Source: Actinoplanes sp. NBC_00393 (GTDB taxonomy: Bacteria; Actinomycetota; Actinomycetes; Mycobacteriales; Micromonosporaceae). Taken from it: DNA of 64,000 nucleotides. The stretch is taken from assembly GCF_036053395.1 (NCBI RefSeq), contig NZ_CP107942.1:7334501-7398500 (forward strand), read 5' to 3'. Position 1 is the stretch's first letter; each line of letters begins with the position of its first letter. Below are positions 35,422 through 43,330 of this stretch, in pieces. Made by a program: the position numbers and the translations under genes. The notes under the pieces were generated by a model. It ran no database searches and was not told the origin of the DNA. It was given only the letters and a program-made list of their open reading frames with translations.

Positions 35422-36228
35422 ATGACGTTCCACGCCTCGCCGCGCCGATACCTCATGTGCCGGCCCACCCACTTCGCGGTCACGTACCGGATCAACCCGT
35501 GGATGGATCCCACGGCGCCGTACGACAACGCGCTGGCGATCAGCCAATGGGAGAACCTGCGGCAGACGTTCCTCAGCCTCGGGCACACCGTCGACCTGAT
35601 CGACCCGCTGCCCGGCCTGCCCGACATGGTCTTCGCCGCGAACGGCGCCACCGTGGTCGGCGGGCGGGTGCTGGGCGTGCAGTTCCGGGACGCCGAGCGG
35701 GCCGACGAGGCCCCGGCGTACTCCGCCTGGTTCCGTGAGCGCGGCTTCGACGTGCACGAGCCCAAGCACACCAACGAGGGCGAGGGCGACATCCTGCTCG
35801 CCGGTGACCTGCTGCTCGCCGGCACCGGATTCCGGACCGCCCACGCGTCGCACGCCGAGACGCAGGAGGTCCTCCAGCGGCCGGTGATCACGCTGCAGCT
35901 GGTCGACCCGGCTTACTACCACCTGGACACGGCGCTCTGCGTGCTGGACGAGACCAACATCGCGTACCTTCCGCAGGCCTTCTCGCCGGGTTCGCAATCC
36001 GTGCTCCGGCAGCTGTTCCCGAATGCGATCATCGCAACGCCGGAGGACGCGGCGGTGCTCGGCCTCAACGCGGTCAGCGATGGCCGTACCGTGGTGCTGG
36101 CCGAGCAGGCCACCCGACTGGCCGCGGCCCTGCGCGCGGCCGGCTACCAGACCATCGGGGTCGACATGTCCGAGCTTCGCAAGGCCGGCGGTGGACCGAA
36201 GTGCTGCACGCTGGAGGTGCGCTCATGA
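35422..36228 (+). CDS. DDAH/arginine-dihydrolase-like guanidino-modifying enzyme
   Basis: A 268-residue amidinotransferase-superfamily protein. Landmarks are MCRPTHFAVTYRINPWM, GLPDMVFAANGA (Asn at about 74), the catalytic His in AYYHLDTALCVL (about H167) and the nucleophilic Cys in GGGPKCCTLEV (C261 or C262). It is usually named dimethylargininase (releases citrulline from methylarginine). However, an ornithine aminotransferase is coupled to it by an ATGA overlap, which would fit better if this enzyme yields ornithine directly, as the cyanobacterial arginine dihydrolases (ArgZ/AgrE) of the same superfamily do. The reaction is therefore open. Confidence 0.82.
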   Translation: MTFHASPRRYLMCRPTHFAVTYRINPWMDPTAPYDNALAISQWENLRQTFLSLGHTVDLIDPLPGLPDMVFAANGATVVGGRVLGVQFRDAERADEAPAYSAWFRERGFDVHEPKHTNEGEGDILLAGDLLLAGTGFRTAHASHAETQEVLQRPVITLQLVDPAYYHLDTALCVLDETNIAYLPQAFSPGSQSVLRQLFPNAIIATPEDAAVLGLNAVSDGRTVVLAEQATRLAAALRAAGYQTIGVDMSELRKAGGGPKCCTLEVRS

Positions 36229-37439
36229 CGACTGTCGAGTTCCGTACGCCGGGCGCCCTGGAGGACGCCGAGCGCTGGACCGCGCACAACTACCACCCGC
36301 TGCCGGTGGTCGTCGCCGAGGCCGAGGGCGCCTGGGTGACCGACGTCGACGGCCGCCGCTACCTCGACTTCCTGGCCGGATACTCCGCGCTGAACTTCGG
36401 GCACCGCCACCCCGGGCTGATCGCCGCGGCGCACGCCCAGCTGGACCGGGTCACGCTGACCAGCCGCGCGTTCGTGCACGACCAGTTCGCCACGTTCTGC
36501 CGGGGGCTCGCCGAGCTCTGCGGCAAGGACCTGGTGCTGCCGATGAACACCGGCGCGGAGGCGGTGGAGACCGCGATCAAGGTGGCCCGCAAGTGGGGTT
36601 ACCGGGTCAAGGGCGTGGCCGACGAGCGTGCCGAGATCATCGTCGCCGGCGGGAACTTCCACGGGCGTACGACAACGATCGTCAGCTTCTCCGACGATCC
36701 GGACGCGCGGGCCGACTTCGGGCCGTACACGCCGGGCTTCGTGATGGTGCCCTACGGCGACCTGGCGGCCGTCCGTGCGGCGATCACCCCGAACACGGTG
36801 GCCGTGCTCATGGAGCCGATCCAGGGCGAGGCCGGGGTGCTCGTACCGCCCGCCGGCTTCTTCGCCGGGGTGCGGGAGCTGTGCACCGGCAACAACGTGC
36901 TGATGATCGCCGACGAGATCCAGTCCGGTCTGGGCCGGACCGGGAAGACCTTCGCGATCGAGCACGACGGCGTCGTACCGGACATGTATGTGCTGGGCAA
37001 GGCCCTCGGCGGCGGCATCGTCCCGGTCTCCGCGGTCGCCGCGAACCGGGACGTGCTCGGTGTGCTGCGGCCCGGCGAGCACGGCTCCACCTTCGGCGGG
37101 AACCCGCTGGCCTGCGCGGTCGGCACCGAGGTGGTCCGGCTGCTGGCCACCGGCGAGTTCCAGGAGCGGTCGGCCCGGCTCGGGGCACGGTTGCACGCCG
37201 GGCTGGAGGCACTGATCGGCAAGGGCGTGGTGGGCGTACGCGGTAGGGGTCTCTGGGCCGGGTTGGACATCGACCCGGCGCTGATGACCGGGCGGCAGGC
37301 GTGCGAACGCCTGGCCGAGCGTGGCGTGCTGGCCAAGGACACGCACGGGTCGACGATCCGGCTGGCCCCGCCGCTGGTGGTCACCGAGGCCGACCTGGAT
37401 CACGCGCTGGCGCAGCTCGCGGCGGTGCTGGCGGGCTGA
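36225..37439 (+). CDS. rocD: Ornithine-oxo-acid aminotransferase
   Basis: A class III PLP aminotransferase of 404 residues converting ornithine and 2-oxoglutarate to glutamate semialdehyde and glutamate. Motifs are LDFLAGYSALNFGHRHP, NTGAEAVETAIKVARKWGY, NFHGRTTTIVSFS, EPIQGEAGV, IADEIQSGLGRTGK, the PLP lysine in LGKALGGGIVPVSA, and HGSTFGGNPLACAV. It shares ATGA with the upstream guanidino enzyme and has GGAGG before the start. Together they make a compact arginine-to-glutamate route. Confidence 0.95.
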   Translation: MTTVEFRTPGALEDAERWTAHNYHPLPVVVAEAEGAWVTDVDGRRYLDFLAGYSALNFGHRHPGLIAAAHAQLDRVTLTSRAFVHDQFATFCRGLAELCGKDLVLPMNTGAEAVETAIKVARKWGYRVKGVADERAEIIVAGGNFHGRTTTIVSFSDDPDARADFGPYTPGFVMVPYGDLAAVRAAITPNTVAVLMEPIQGEAGVLVPPAGFFAGVRELCTGNNVLMIADEIQSGLGRTGKTFAIEHDGVVPDMYVLGKALGGGIVPVSAVAANRDVLGVLRPGEHGSTFGGNPLACAVGTEVVRLLATGEFQERSARLGARLHAGLEALIGKGVVGVRGRGLWAGLDIDPALMTGRQACERLAERGVLAKDTHGSTIRLAPPLVVTEADLDHALAQLAAVLAG

Positions 37440-37440
37440 G

Positions 37441-37475
37441 CTCGATGGGCGCCGCCGTCGGCGGCGCCCATCGAG
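37441..37475. terminator. Bidirectional terminator rocD/FHA gene
   Basis: Perfect 16-bp stem CTCGATGGGCGCCGCC/GGCGGCGCCCATCGAG with a GTC loop, filling the gap between two convergent genes. It begins directly after the rocD stop. Confidence 0.85.
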
Positions 37476-37479
37476 AAGG

Positions 37480-38628
37480 TCAGCGGCCGACCGGGCGGAA
37501 CGCCATCGTGGGCGCCTCGCCCATCACCGACTCGGGCTGCACGACGCCGCCGCTGGCCCACAGGTTGGACCGGCCGACGTGCACCCCGGCGTAGAGCTCC
37601 ACCACGTCGTCCGCGGCGAGCACCCGGCTCTCCTCCCGCTTGAGAGTGATCCGGTCCTGGTCGTCGAAGGAGCCGCCGGGCCGGATGCCGCTGCCGTTGG
37701 TGCTGATGTCCTGGACGGTCACCTCACCACCGCGCAGGGCGAACCGCACGTGACCGCGACTGATCCACTTGCGGGCGTCGTCGGTGAGCCACTGGCCGAG
37801 CATGATCCCGGAACCGCCCTCGGGGGCCCGGCCGACGGTCACCGGCGTCTCCTCGGAGACCACGAAACGCTGCCGGATCACGCCGTCGATGCGTACCGAG
37901 AAGACCTCGGTGGCCGGGCGCGCGCCGGTGTCCCGGAGCCGCTCCCCGTGCCGCGGGCAGGTCGGCGCGCCGGCCCGCAGGGTGGGCGGCGGCTGCGCGA
38001 CCGGGCTGGTGAAGGTACGCATGTCGGCGAACGGGCTGTCCGGGTCGCCACCGTTGCCGTAGCTGTTGCAGTTCGGCGCGGGACAGCTCCACACCCGGGC
38101 GAGCAGCCGCTCACCGAGTGGTGAGCGGGACGCCTGCGGCAGCGCCTCTCCGCGGCCCACCCGGGCCACCAGCACCGGCCCGCCGGCGTTCGACACCAGG
38201 GCGAGCAGCCGGCCCGGGTCGGTGACCCACGGCCGGCGGTCCCGGAACCGGTCCTCCCGGTCGCGGGTGAGCACCGGAAGCCCCAGCATCTCGGCCACCT
38301 CGAGCACCCGGTCCTCGATCTGCGGAACGACCTCGATCTTGCCGTCGTCAGCCCAGCGCCGGACCACCATGCGCTCGTTCGACGTGAGGTCGGTGTCCGA
38401 GATGAGACCGCGTGGGGCGATCGCGTAGACGGGGACGTTCTCCTCGGCCACGTGCCGGCCGAGCGCGTCCACCAGAAGGCCGAGGCGTACCAGGCTGGCC
38501 GGGCGACCACCATCGAGGTCGGCGTAACGGACGACCTCTGACAGATCAACCACACCCCGGGCCAGAGCCGGGTCGGTGGTGAGCCGGGCCTCGATGGCGT
38601 CGAGGACCTTGCTGACCTCGAATCTCAC
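37480..38628 (-). CDS. FHA-domain protein with PIN-like N-terminus and Cys cluster
   Basis: A 382-residue soluble protein. The C-terminal third is an FHA phosphothreonine-binding domain: ETPVTVGRAP, ISRGHVRFAL, VQDISTNGSGIRPGG. The N-terminal about 150 residues contain GVVDLSEVVRY, SDTDLTSNERMVVRRWADD and LGLPVLTRDREDRFRD, acidic residues spaced like those of a PIN/NYN nuclease; this is my inference. Between them a cluster (CPAPNC ... CPRHGE) could bind zinc. It would be recruited by Ser/Thr-kinase phosphorylation; a kinase gene lies about 25 kb away. GTG with AGGGGAGGA. Divergent from the lipoprotein pair. Confidence 0.75.
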   Translation of the reverse strand: MRFEVSKVLDAIEARLTTDPALARGVVDLSEVVRYADLDGGRPASLVRLGLLVDALGRHVAEENVPVYAIAPRGLISDTDLTSNERMVVRRWADDGKIEVVPQIEDRVLEVAEMLGLPVLTRDREDRFRDRRPWVTDPGRLLALVSNAGGPVLVARVGRGEALPQASRSPLGERLLARVWSCPAPNCNSYGNGGDPDSPFADMRTFTSPVAQPPPTLRAGAPTCPRHGERLRDTGARPATEVFSVRIDGVIRQRFVVSEETPVTVGRAPEGGSGIMLGQWLTDDARKWISRGHVRFALRGGEVTVQDISTNGSGIRPGGSFDDQDRITLKREESRVLAADDVVELYAGVHVGRSNLWASGGVVQPESVMGEAPTMAFRPVGR

Positions 38629-38768
38629 GAGTCCTCCCCTGTGCGTGCGCGTGCGGACCGCTGCGACCCATCATGCCCCGCCCATGATCGTCAAGAAAAT
38701 CGGCCCGCGATTTGGTGGAGCGGGTCGCTATGGTGGGCGACGCTTCGGACATCAATGAGGGGAAACAT

Positions 38769-39497
38769 ATGAAATTTCAGCGTCTGCCGGTTCTTGGGGT
38801 TGTGGTCGTCGTCGCGCTCGGGCTGAGCGCCTGCGGCGGGAGCTCCGGCGCGAGTCCGGGTGTCGCCGCGGCCGACCCGATCACCGAGCTCACCGCGGCC
38901 GCCGACCGGCTCAAGGACGAGTCGATGAAGATGAAGATGGCCATGTCGGCCGGCATGGAGGCCGCCGGGGCGGCCGACACGGCGAACAAGAAGTTCGACA
39001 TGACCATGAAGATGTCGATGAGCGGCGAGACCATGGTCATGGCCATCCGGCTCATCGGCGCGGACCTGTACATGCGGTACGAGGGTGTCTCCGGCGGCAA
39101 GTGGATGCACGTCGACGCGGCGAAGATCCCGGCCGGCAGCGACCTGAACCCGGAGAACATGGCGAGCGCCGACAAATTCATCTCGGCGGCCACCGGGGTC
39201 ACCAGAACCGGTGACGGGTCGTACCGGGGTTCGCTGGACATGACCAAGACGCCGGACGCCGACCAGTCGGCCCTGAAGGCGCTGGGTGACAAGGCCGCCG
39301 CCGTGCCGTTCACCGCCGAGGTCGACGCGCAGGGCCGGCTCACCGAACTCGTGCTCGACATGAACAGTCTGAGCCCGCTCGCCGGGAAGATCACCACGAC
39401 GTACTACGACTTCGGCAGCGCAGTGACGGTCCAGAAGCCGCCGGCGTCGCAGGTCGTCGAGATGCCGGCCGAGATGCTCGCCTCGATCACAGCCTGA
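38769..39497 (+). CDS. LppX/LprG-like lipoprotein 1
   Basis: A 242-residue exported lipoprotein: signal peptide with lipobox (VVVVVALGLSACGG), then a beta-rich domain with Met-rich strands (ESMKMKMAMSAGM, DMTMKMSMSGETMVMAIR) and GADLYMRYEGVSGGKWMHVD. The end, YYDFGSAVTVQKPPASQVVEMP, is typical of the LppX/LprA/F/G fold, which holds lipids in a hydrophobic half-barrel in mycobacteria. RBS GAGGGGA. Followed at about 100 bases by a second gene of the same type. Confidence 0.75.
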   Translation: MKFQRLPVLGVVVVVALGLSACGGSSGASPGVAAADPITELTAAADRLKDESMKMKMAMSAGMEAAGAADTANKKFDMTMKMSMSGETMVMAIRLIGADLYMRYEGVSGGKWMHVDAAKIPAGSDLNPENMASADKFISAATGVTRTGDGSYRGSLDMTKTPDADQSALKALGDKAAAVPFTAEVDAQGRLTELVLDMNSLSPLAGKITTTYYDFGSAVTVQKPPASQVVEMPAEMLASITA

Positions 39498-39599
39498 GGT
39501 GTCCGTTTAACCCGCCGTGTCCGTTTGCCGTTCGGCGCGATCGGGAACTCCGCCATCGACCGGCGTCACCCGACCGCCGGCACGGCAGGAGGGATCGAC

Positions 39600-40403
39600 A
39601 TGCGGACATCACGGTTCGCCGGGATCGGCCTCGCGGCGGCGACCACGGCCGCCCTCGCGATGGCCGGCTGTGCTGACAACGGCGTGGCCGGGCCCGGGGC
39701 CTCCAGCTCCGCCTCCGCATCCACGCCGGTGGCCACGGCGCCGTCCGCGGCCGGCTCGGCCGACCCGGCCGCCGTCCAGGCCCTCGCCGACGCCACCGCC
39801 AAGCTGGACAGCGAAAGCTTCAAGCTGACCGTCACCGCCGGTGTCGGCTTCCAGCTCACCGCGCTGATCGACGCGCCGAACGGCAACGGCACCGCCGAGC
39901 TGAAAGCCTCCGGCACCAACACCGAACTCACCGTGAAGTCGCTGCTGGTCGGCCAGGACCTGTACGCGCAGATCCCCGGCATCACCAAGGGCGACACCTG
40001 GACCCACCTCGACATGAGCCGGCTGCCGGACGGCGCGAACACCGGCCTGCGCCCCGGCCGGATCGACCCGGTCGACACCGCCCGGCTGATCAGCTCGACC
40101 ACCGACGTGCACTCGACCGGCGCGCGCAGCTACGCAGGCACGGTGGATCTGACCCAGGCGACCGGCGTCGCCGGCCTCGACAAGGTGACCATCGAGGGGT
40201 ACGGCCCGGCCGCTCAGCGGGTGCCGTTCACCGCCGGCCTCGACGAGCAGGGCCGCCTCTCCGCGCTGACGCTCCAGCTGCCGCAGTCGACGGTGCTCGA
40301 GGCGCTCTACACCGATTACGGCACAACGGTGACCGCCGCGCGCCCGCCGGCCGCCCAGGTCGTCGAGGCCCCGGAGGACGTTTACCGCGCCCTGGGCGGC
40401 TGA
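39600..40403 (+). CDS. LppX/LprG-like lipoprotein 2
   Basis: A 267-residue exported lipoprotein with signal and lipobox (AALAMAGCADN), an Ala/Ser-rich spacer, and the same domain plan as the preceding gene: TAKLDSESFKLTVTAGVG, GQDLYAQIPGI...TWTHLDMSRLP, PFTAGLDEQGRLSALTL and YTDYGTTVTAARPPAAQVVEAP. A probable tandem duplicate, now well diverged. Good RBS (AGGAGGGATCGAC). It may bind or shuttle lipids in the envelope. Confidence 0.75.
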   Translation: MRTSRFAGIGLAAATTAALAMAGCADNGVAGPGASSSASASTPVATAPSAAGSADPAAVQALADATAKLDSESFKLTVTAGVGFQLTALIDAPNGNGTAELKASGTNTELTVKSLLVGQDLYAQIPGITKGDTWTHLDMSRLPDGANTGLRPGRIDPVDTARLISSTTDVHSTGARSYAGTVDLTQATGVAGLDKVTIEGYGPAAQRVPFTAGLDEQGRLSALTLQLPQSTVLEALYTDYGTTVTAARPPAAQVVEAPEDVYRALGG

Positions 40404-41437
40404 CCCAGCGGCGTCCACAACGGAACGGTGTCCGGCCGGTTCTCCTCGATCCACGCGTCGATGCGGGCCCACCAGTCGTAGAGCCACTCGATGCGGTCCT
40501 GCTCACCGGCCGGCACCTCCTCCGGAGGCACACTCCAGAAACGCATCACCAACCGCTTGTCCATCGGCAGCTCGCGCCAGACGTCGGAGACGCTCAGCAT
40601 CCGGTCCAGGCCGGTGTGCGCCACGAAGATGACCCCGGCGTCCGGCGCGGCCTCGATCGCGGCCAGCAGCCCGCCCGGTTTCGGCGGCAGCAGATTGCGC
40701 AGGCCCTCGGCCTTCACGGCCATGTCATGCAGGCCACGGGCCCGGAGCCGGGCGATGGCGCTGGTCCGGCGGCGCGGGGTGAAGTTGCCGCCCTCCGGGA
40801 AGATCACGAAGGCGTCGTTGTGGTCCAGGCCGGTGGCGAGGTCGCCGATCTGCTCCTCGAGAGTCGACGTGCCGGTCCGCCCCGGCGAGACGAACCGGTT
40901 GGGCAGCCGGTTGAGCAGCACGTCCACCGCCGGGTCCCACTGCAGCGTCGCCTTCAGGACGATCCGCGGCTCCCGGGCGAACCAGTTGACCAGCGCGTGG
41001 ATCAGGGTGAACGAGTCACCCGGGCCGGCGTGCCGGCTCACCACGATCTCCGGGCGGCCGGGCTGCGCAGTGTCCGGGTCGGTGCCCACCACGTCGATCG
41101 CCAGGTGCAGCGACCAGCGGGCGAACCAGAACAGCGTACGAAGAAAATGCCCGGTGACCACGTAGTGCGCGCGCTGGAACGCGGCACTTCGGATCTTCCA
41201 CCCGAAACCGGAGGCGACCCAGAGGACGGCGAGCACGATCAGCGCCACCGCGTCCCAGACCAGGTAGACGATGACCAGGAAGACCACCCGTGGCACCCGC
41301 AGCCGGCCAGGCATCAGCGGCGAGACGGCCAGCGCGATCAGCAGCCAGACCGGCAGGGTGGTGAGCAGCGCCGACGCGAGCAGCACGACGGCGGGAGCGA
41401 TCAGCAGACGGCGTACCCAGACCGGCGGCAACCCCAT
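40382..41437 (-). CDS. PlsC-like membrane acyltransferase
   Basis: A 351-residue protein with two N-terminal membrane helices (about 10-35 and 50-75) and a glycerolipid acyltransferase domain. Motif I is VVSRHAGPGDSF (HxxxxD), and motif III is VIFPEGGNFTPRRR. It probably acylates a lysophospholipid or a related lipid. The ATG overlaps the stop of the patatin-like gene (TGATG), so a lipase and an acyltransferase are made together: a plausible phospholipid remodelling pair. It overlaps the convergent lipoprotein gene end by 22 bases. Confidence 0.85.
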   Translation of the reverse strand: MGLPPVWVRRLLIAPAVVLLASALLTTLPVWLLIALAVSPLMPGRLRVPRVVFLVIVYLVWDAVALIVLAVLWVASGFGWKIRSAAFQRAHYVVTGHFLRTLFWFARWSLHLAIDVVGTDPDTAQPGRPEIVVSRHAGPGDSFTLIHALVNWFAREPRIVLKATLQWDPAVDVLLNRLPNRFVSPGRTGTSTLEEQIGDLATGLDHNDAFVIFPEGGNFTPRRRTSAIARLRARGLHDMAVKAEGLRNLLPPKPGGLLAAIEAAPDAGVIFVAHTGLDRMLSVSDVWRELPMDKRLVMRFWSVPPEEVPAGEQDRIEWLYDWWARIDAWIEENRPDTVPLWTPLGQPPRAR

Positions 41438-42291
41438 CAACGACCACCCGCCTCCGGCAGCGGATGCACATTGGCCGCGAGGTAGCGACGGGACGCGGTG
41501 TACGCGCGACTGATCCGCCGGCCCACCGACGCCATGTCCCGGTACGCCCAAGGGGAGTCGTCCCGGCTCTCACCGCCACCGCTGGGAAGCACATGCACCC
41601 GTACATCGTCGGGCAACGAGGCAAGTTCCCGGGCGAACCGGTGCCGGCGGGCGATCTCGAACGCCACCTGAGCCACCTCCCACGGCCGGCGCGGAACGGC
41701 GAGCTGCCGCTCCACCCGGCCCACCTGGAGCACGAAGATCAGCTTCGCGCCGACCCGGACCGCCTCGCCGATCGGGATCGAGTTCACGATGCCACCGTCC
41801 ACATAGTGCTCGCCACCGATCTCCATCGGCGGGAGCAGCCCGGGCACCGCGGAGGAGGCGAGCACCGCGTCGATCAGCGGCCCGCTGTCGAACCAGTGCT
41901 CGGCCGCCCGCTCGATGCTGGCCGCGCAACAGCGGAACGGGATCTTCAGATCGGCGAACGCGGCGCCCTCCCCGAGCTCGCCCTCCAGCAGCCGGCGCAG
42001 CGGACGCGGCGAGTGCAGATGGGTACGCGCGGCGAAGCGCCGCATCTGGCGGCCGAGCGAGTCGCCGTACACCGCGGCGGCCTCCGGCGACGTCCACAGC
42101 CGGACCAGGCGGTCGGTGACCGACTCGGCGGGATCGGCGGCGACGAGTGCGCCGTTGACCGCGCCGATCGACGTGCCCACGACGACGTCGGGGCGGAAGC
42201 CGGCCCGGAACAACGCCCGCAGCATCCCGACCTCGACGGCGCCGAGGACACCGCCGCCACCGAGCACGAACGCCACCGGACCGTCGACCAT
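41437..42291 (-). CDS. Patatin-like phospholipase
   Basis: A 284-residue soluble lipid acyl hydrolase of the RssA/patatin class. The oxyanion loop is LGGGGVLGAVEVG, the nucleophile Ser is in VGTSIGAVNG, and the dyad Asp in YVDGGIVNSIP. It releases fatty acids from phospholipids. Directly upstream of, and coupled to, the acyltransferase gene. Divergent from the merR-trx pair, with 83 bases between starts. Confidence 0.9.
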   Translation of the reverse strand: MVDGPVAFVLGGGGVLGAVEVGMLRALFRAGFRPDVVVGTSIGAVNGALVAADPAESVTDRLVRLWTSPEAAAVYGDSLGRQMRRFAARTHLHSPRPLRRLLEGELGEGAAFADLKIPFRCCAASIERAAEHWFDSGPLIDAVLASSAVPGLLPPMEIGGEHYVDGGIVNSIPIGEAVRVGAKLIFVLQVGRVERQLAVPRRPWEVAQVAFEIARRHRFARELASLPDDVRVHVLPSGGGESRDDSPWAYRDMASVGRRISRAYTASRRYLAANVHPLPEAGGR

Positions 42292-42340
42292 GTGTTCATC
42301 CTCCCACGATCTTGCGAGTCCGCCCCGGCGCCGGCGGTTG

Positions 42341-42360
42341 CCTTGACGCCGACGTCAAGG
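42341..42360. promoter_or_regulatory. MerR operator
   Basis: Perfect inverted repeat CCTTGACG-CCGA-CGTCAAGG, 14 bases before the merR ATG. It carries the TTGAC/GTCAA half-sites expected of MerR-type operators. A TACCGT at 42363 could serve as the -10 of a nearly leaderless transcript. Confidence 0.65.
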
Positions 42361-42374
42361 CATACCGTCGGAGC

Positions 42375-42755
42375 ATGCTGATCGGAGAGCTGGCCGAACG
42401 GGCCGGTACCAGCCCGCGGACGCTGCGCTACTACGAGGAGCACGGGCTGGTCCGCCCCAGCCGGGACGGCAACGGCTACCGCCAGTACGACGACGCCGAG
42501 CTGCGTGTGGTGCACGAGATCCGTACGTTGCTCGCCGACGGTTTCGGCCTGGACGACATCAAGCCCTTCGTCGCCTGTCTGCGGGCCGGCAACGACGCCG
42601 GCCACGTGTGCCCCGACTCGGTGGCGGTGCTGCGCCGCCGGCTGGCCGAGGTGGACGACTACCTCGCCCGGCTCACCGAGGTGCGGGACCGGTTGCAGGA
42701 CCAGCTGGGCCAAGCGCTCGACAACCGGGAGATCCGATGCCAGATGAATCCCTGA
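42375..42755 (+). CDS. MerR-family regulator
   Basis: A 126-residue regulator. The winged helix-turn-helix is at the N-terminus (MLIGELAERAGTSPRTLRYYEEHGLV, then DGNGYRQYDD), followed by the dimerisation helix. Three cysteines (in VACLRAGN, GHVCPDS and, near the C-terminus, REIRCQ) could sense thiol stress or metal. It overlaps the thioredoxin gene by 19 bases, so it probably controls that gene. A perfect inverted repeat lies just upstream. Confidence 0.9.
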   Translation: MLIGELAERAGTSPRTLRYYEEHGLVRPSRDGNGYRQYDDAELRVVHEIRTLLADGFGLDDIKPFVACLRAGNDAGHVCPDSVAVLRRRLAEVDDYLARLTEVRDRLQDQLGQALDNREIRCQMNP

Positions 42756-43084
42756 CCGACGTCACCGACGACACCTTCGAAGCGGTCGTCAAGCAGTCAC
42801 CGATCCCGGTGCTGGTCGACTTCTGGGCCGAGTGGTGCCCGCCCTGCCGCCCGATGGCGCAGGTCCTGGCCGAGCTCGCCGAGGAGTTCGACGGGCAGGT
42901 ACGCATCGTCAAGCTCGACGTGGACGCCAACCCGGAGACCACCCGCGACCACCGGGTGACCTCGATGCCGACCCTGCTCTTCTTCCGCGACGGCGTGGTC
43001 ACCGCATCCCTCGTCGGCGCCCGCCCGAAGTCGGTCCTGCGCCGGGCTCTGACCAGCGCGACCACCCCGTACGCGAACGTCTAG
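42737..43084 (+). CDS. Thioredoxin
   Basis: A 115-residue thioredoxin fold with active site AEWCPPCRPM (CPPC instead of the usual CGPC) and the cis-Pro loop TSMPTLLFF. CPPC usually makes the protein more oxidising than standard thioredoxin. Encoded within the end of merR and probably redox-controlled by it. It converges on the zinc-finger gene, overlapping its stop by four bases. Confidence 0.9.
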   Translation: MPDESLTDVTDDTFEAVVKQSPIPVLVDFWAEWCPPCRPMAQVLAELAEEFDGQVRIVKLDVDANPETTRDHRVTSMPTLLFFRDGVVTASLVGARPKSVLRRALTSATTPYANV

Positions 43085-43296
43085 TCCAACTCGGGCATGG
43101 CCACCGGCTGTGGTCGGGGACGGCAGGTGCCGCATTGCACCGCGTCCTCGACCACCAGCGCCTCACTGCGGTCCCGGACCACCGAGCGGGTGACCTCCAG
43201 CAGGAACGGCCCGAACCGGGCGTGCTCCGGGCACACGCCCCGCCCGCAGAACCGGCACGTCGCGCGTGCCCCCTCGGCGCAGAACCAGCACAGCAT
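43081..43296 (-). CDS. Small zinc-finger protein
   Basis: A 71-residue protein with three CxxC pairs plus CxxxH (CWFC, CRFC, VCPEH, CGTC), clearly able to bind two metal ions, and a VVRDRSEALVVEDAVQ middle. It is reminiscent of short actinobacterial zinc-ribbon proteins such as DUF2180, but I cannot assign it firmly. It has an excellent ribosome site (GAGAGGAAGG) and starts 34 bases after the large M50/FecR gene on the same strand, so it is probably co-transcribed with it. Confidence 0.75.
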   Translation of the reverse strand: MLCWFCAEGARATCRFCGRGVCPEHARFGPFLLEVTRSVVRDRSEALVVEDAVQCGTCRPRPQPVAMPELD

Positions 43297-43330
43297 CGCG
43301 GCCTTCCTCTCTCTGACGGAGCGGCCGCGG

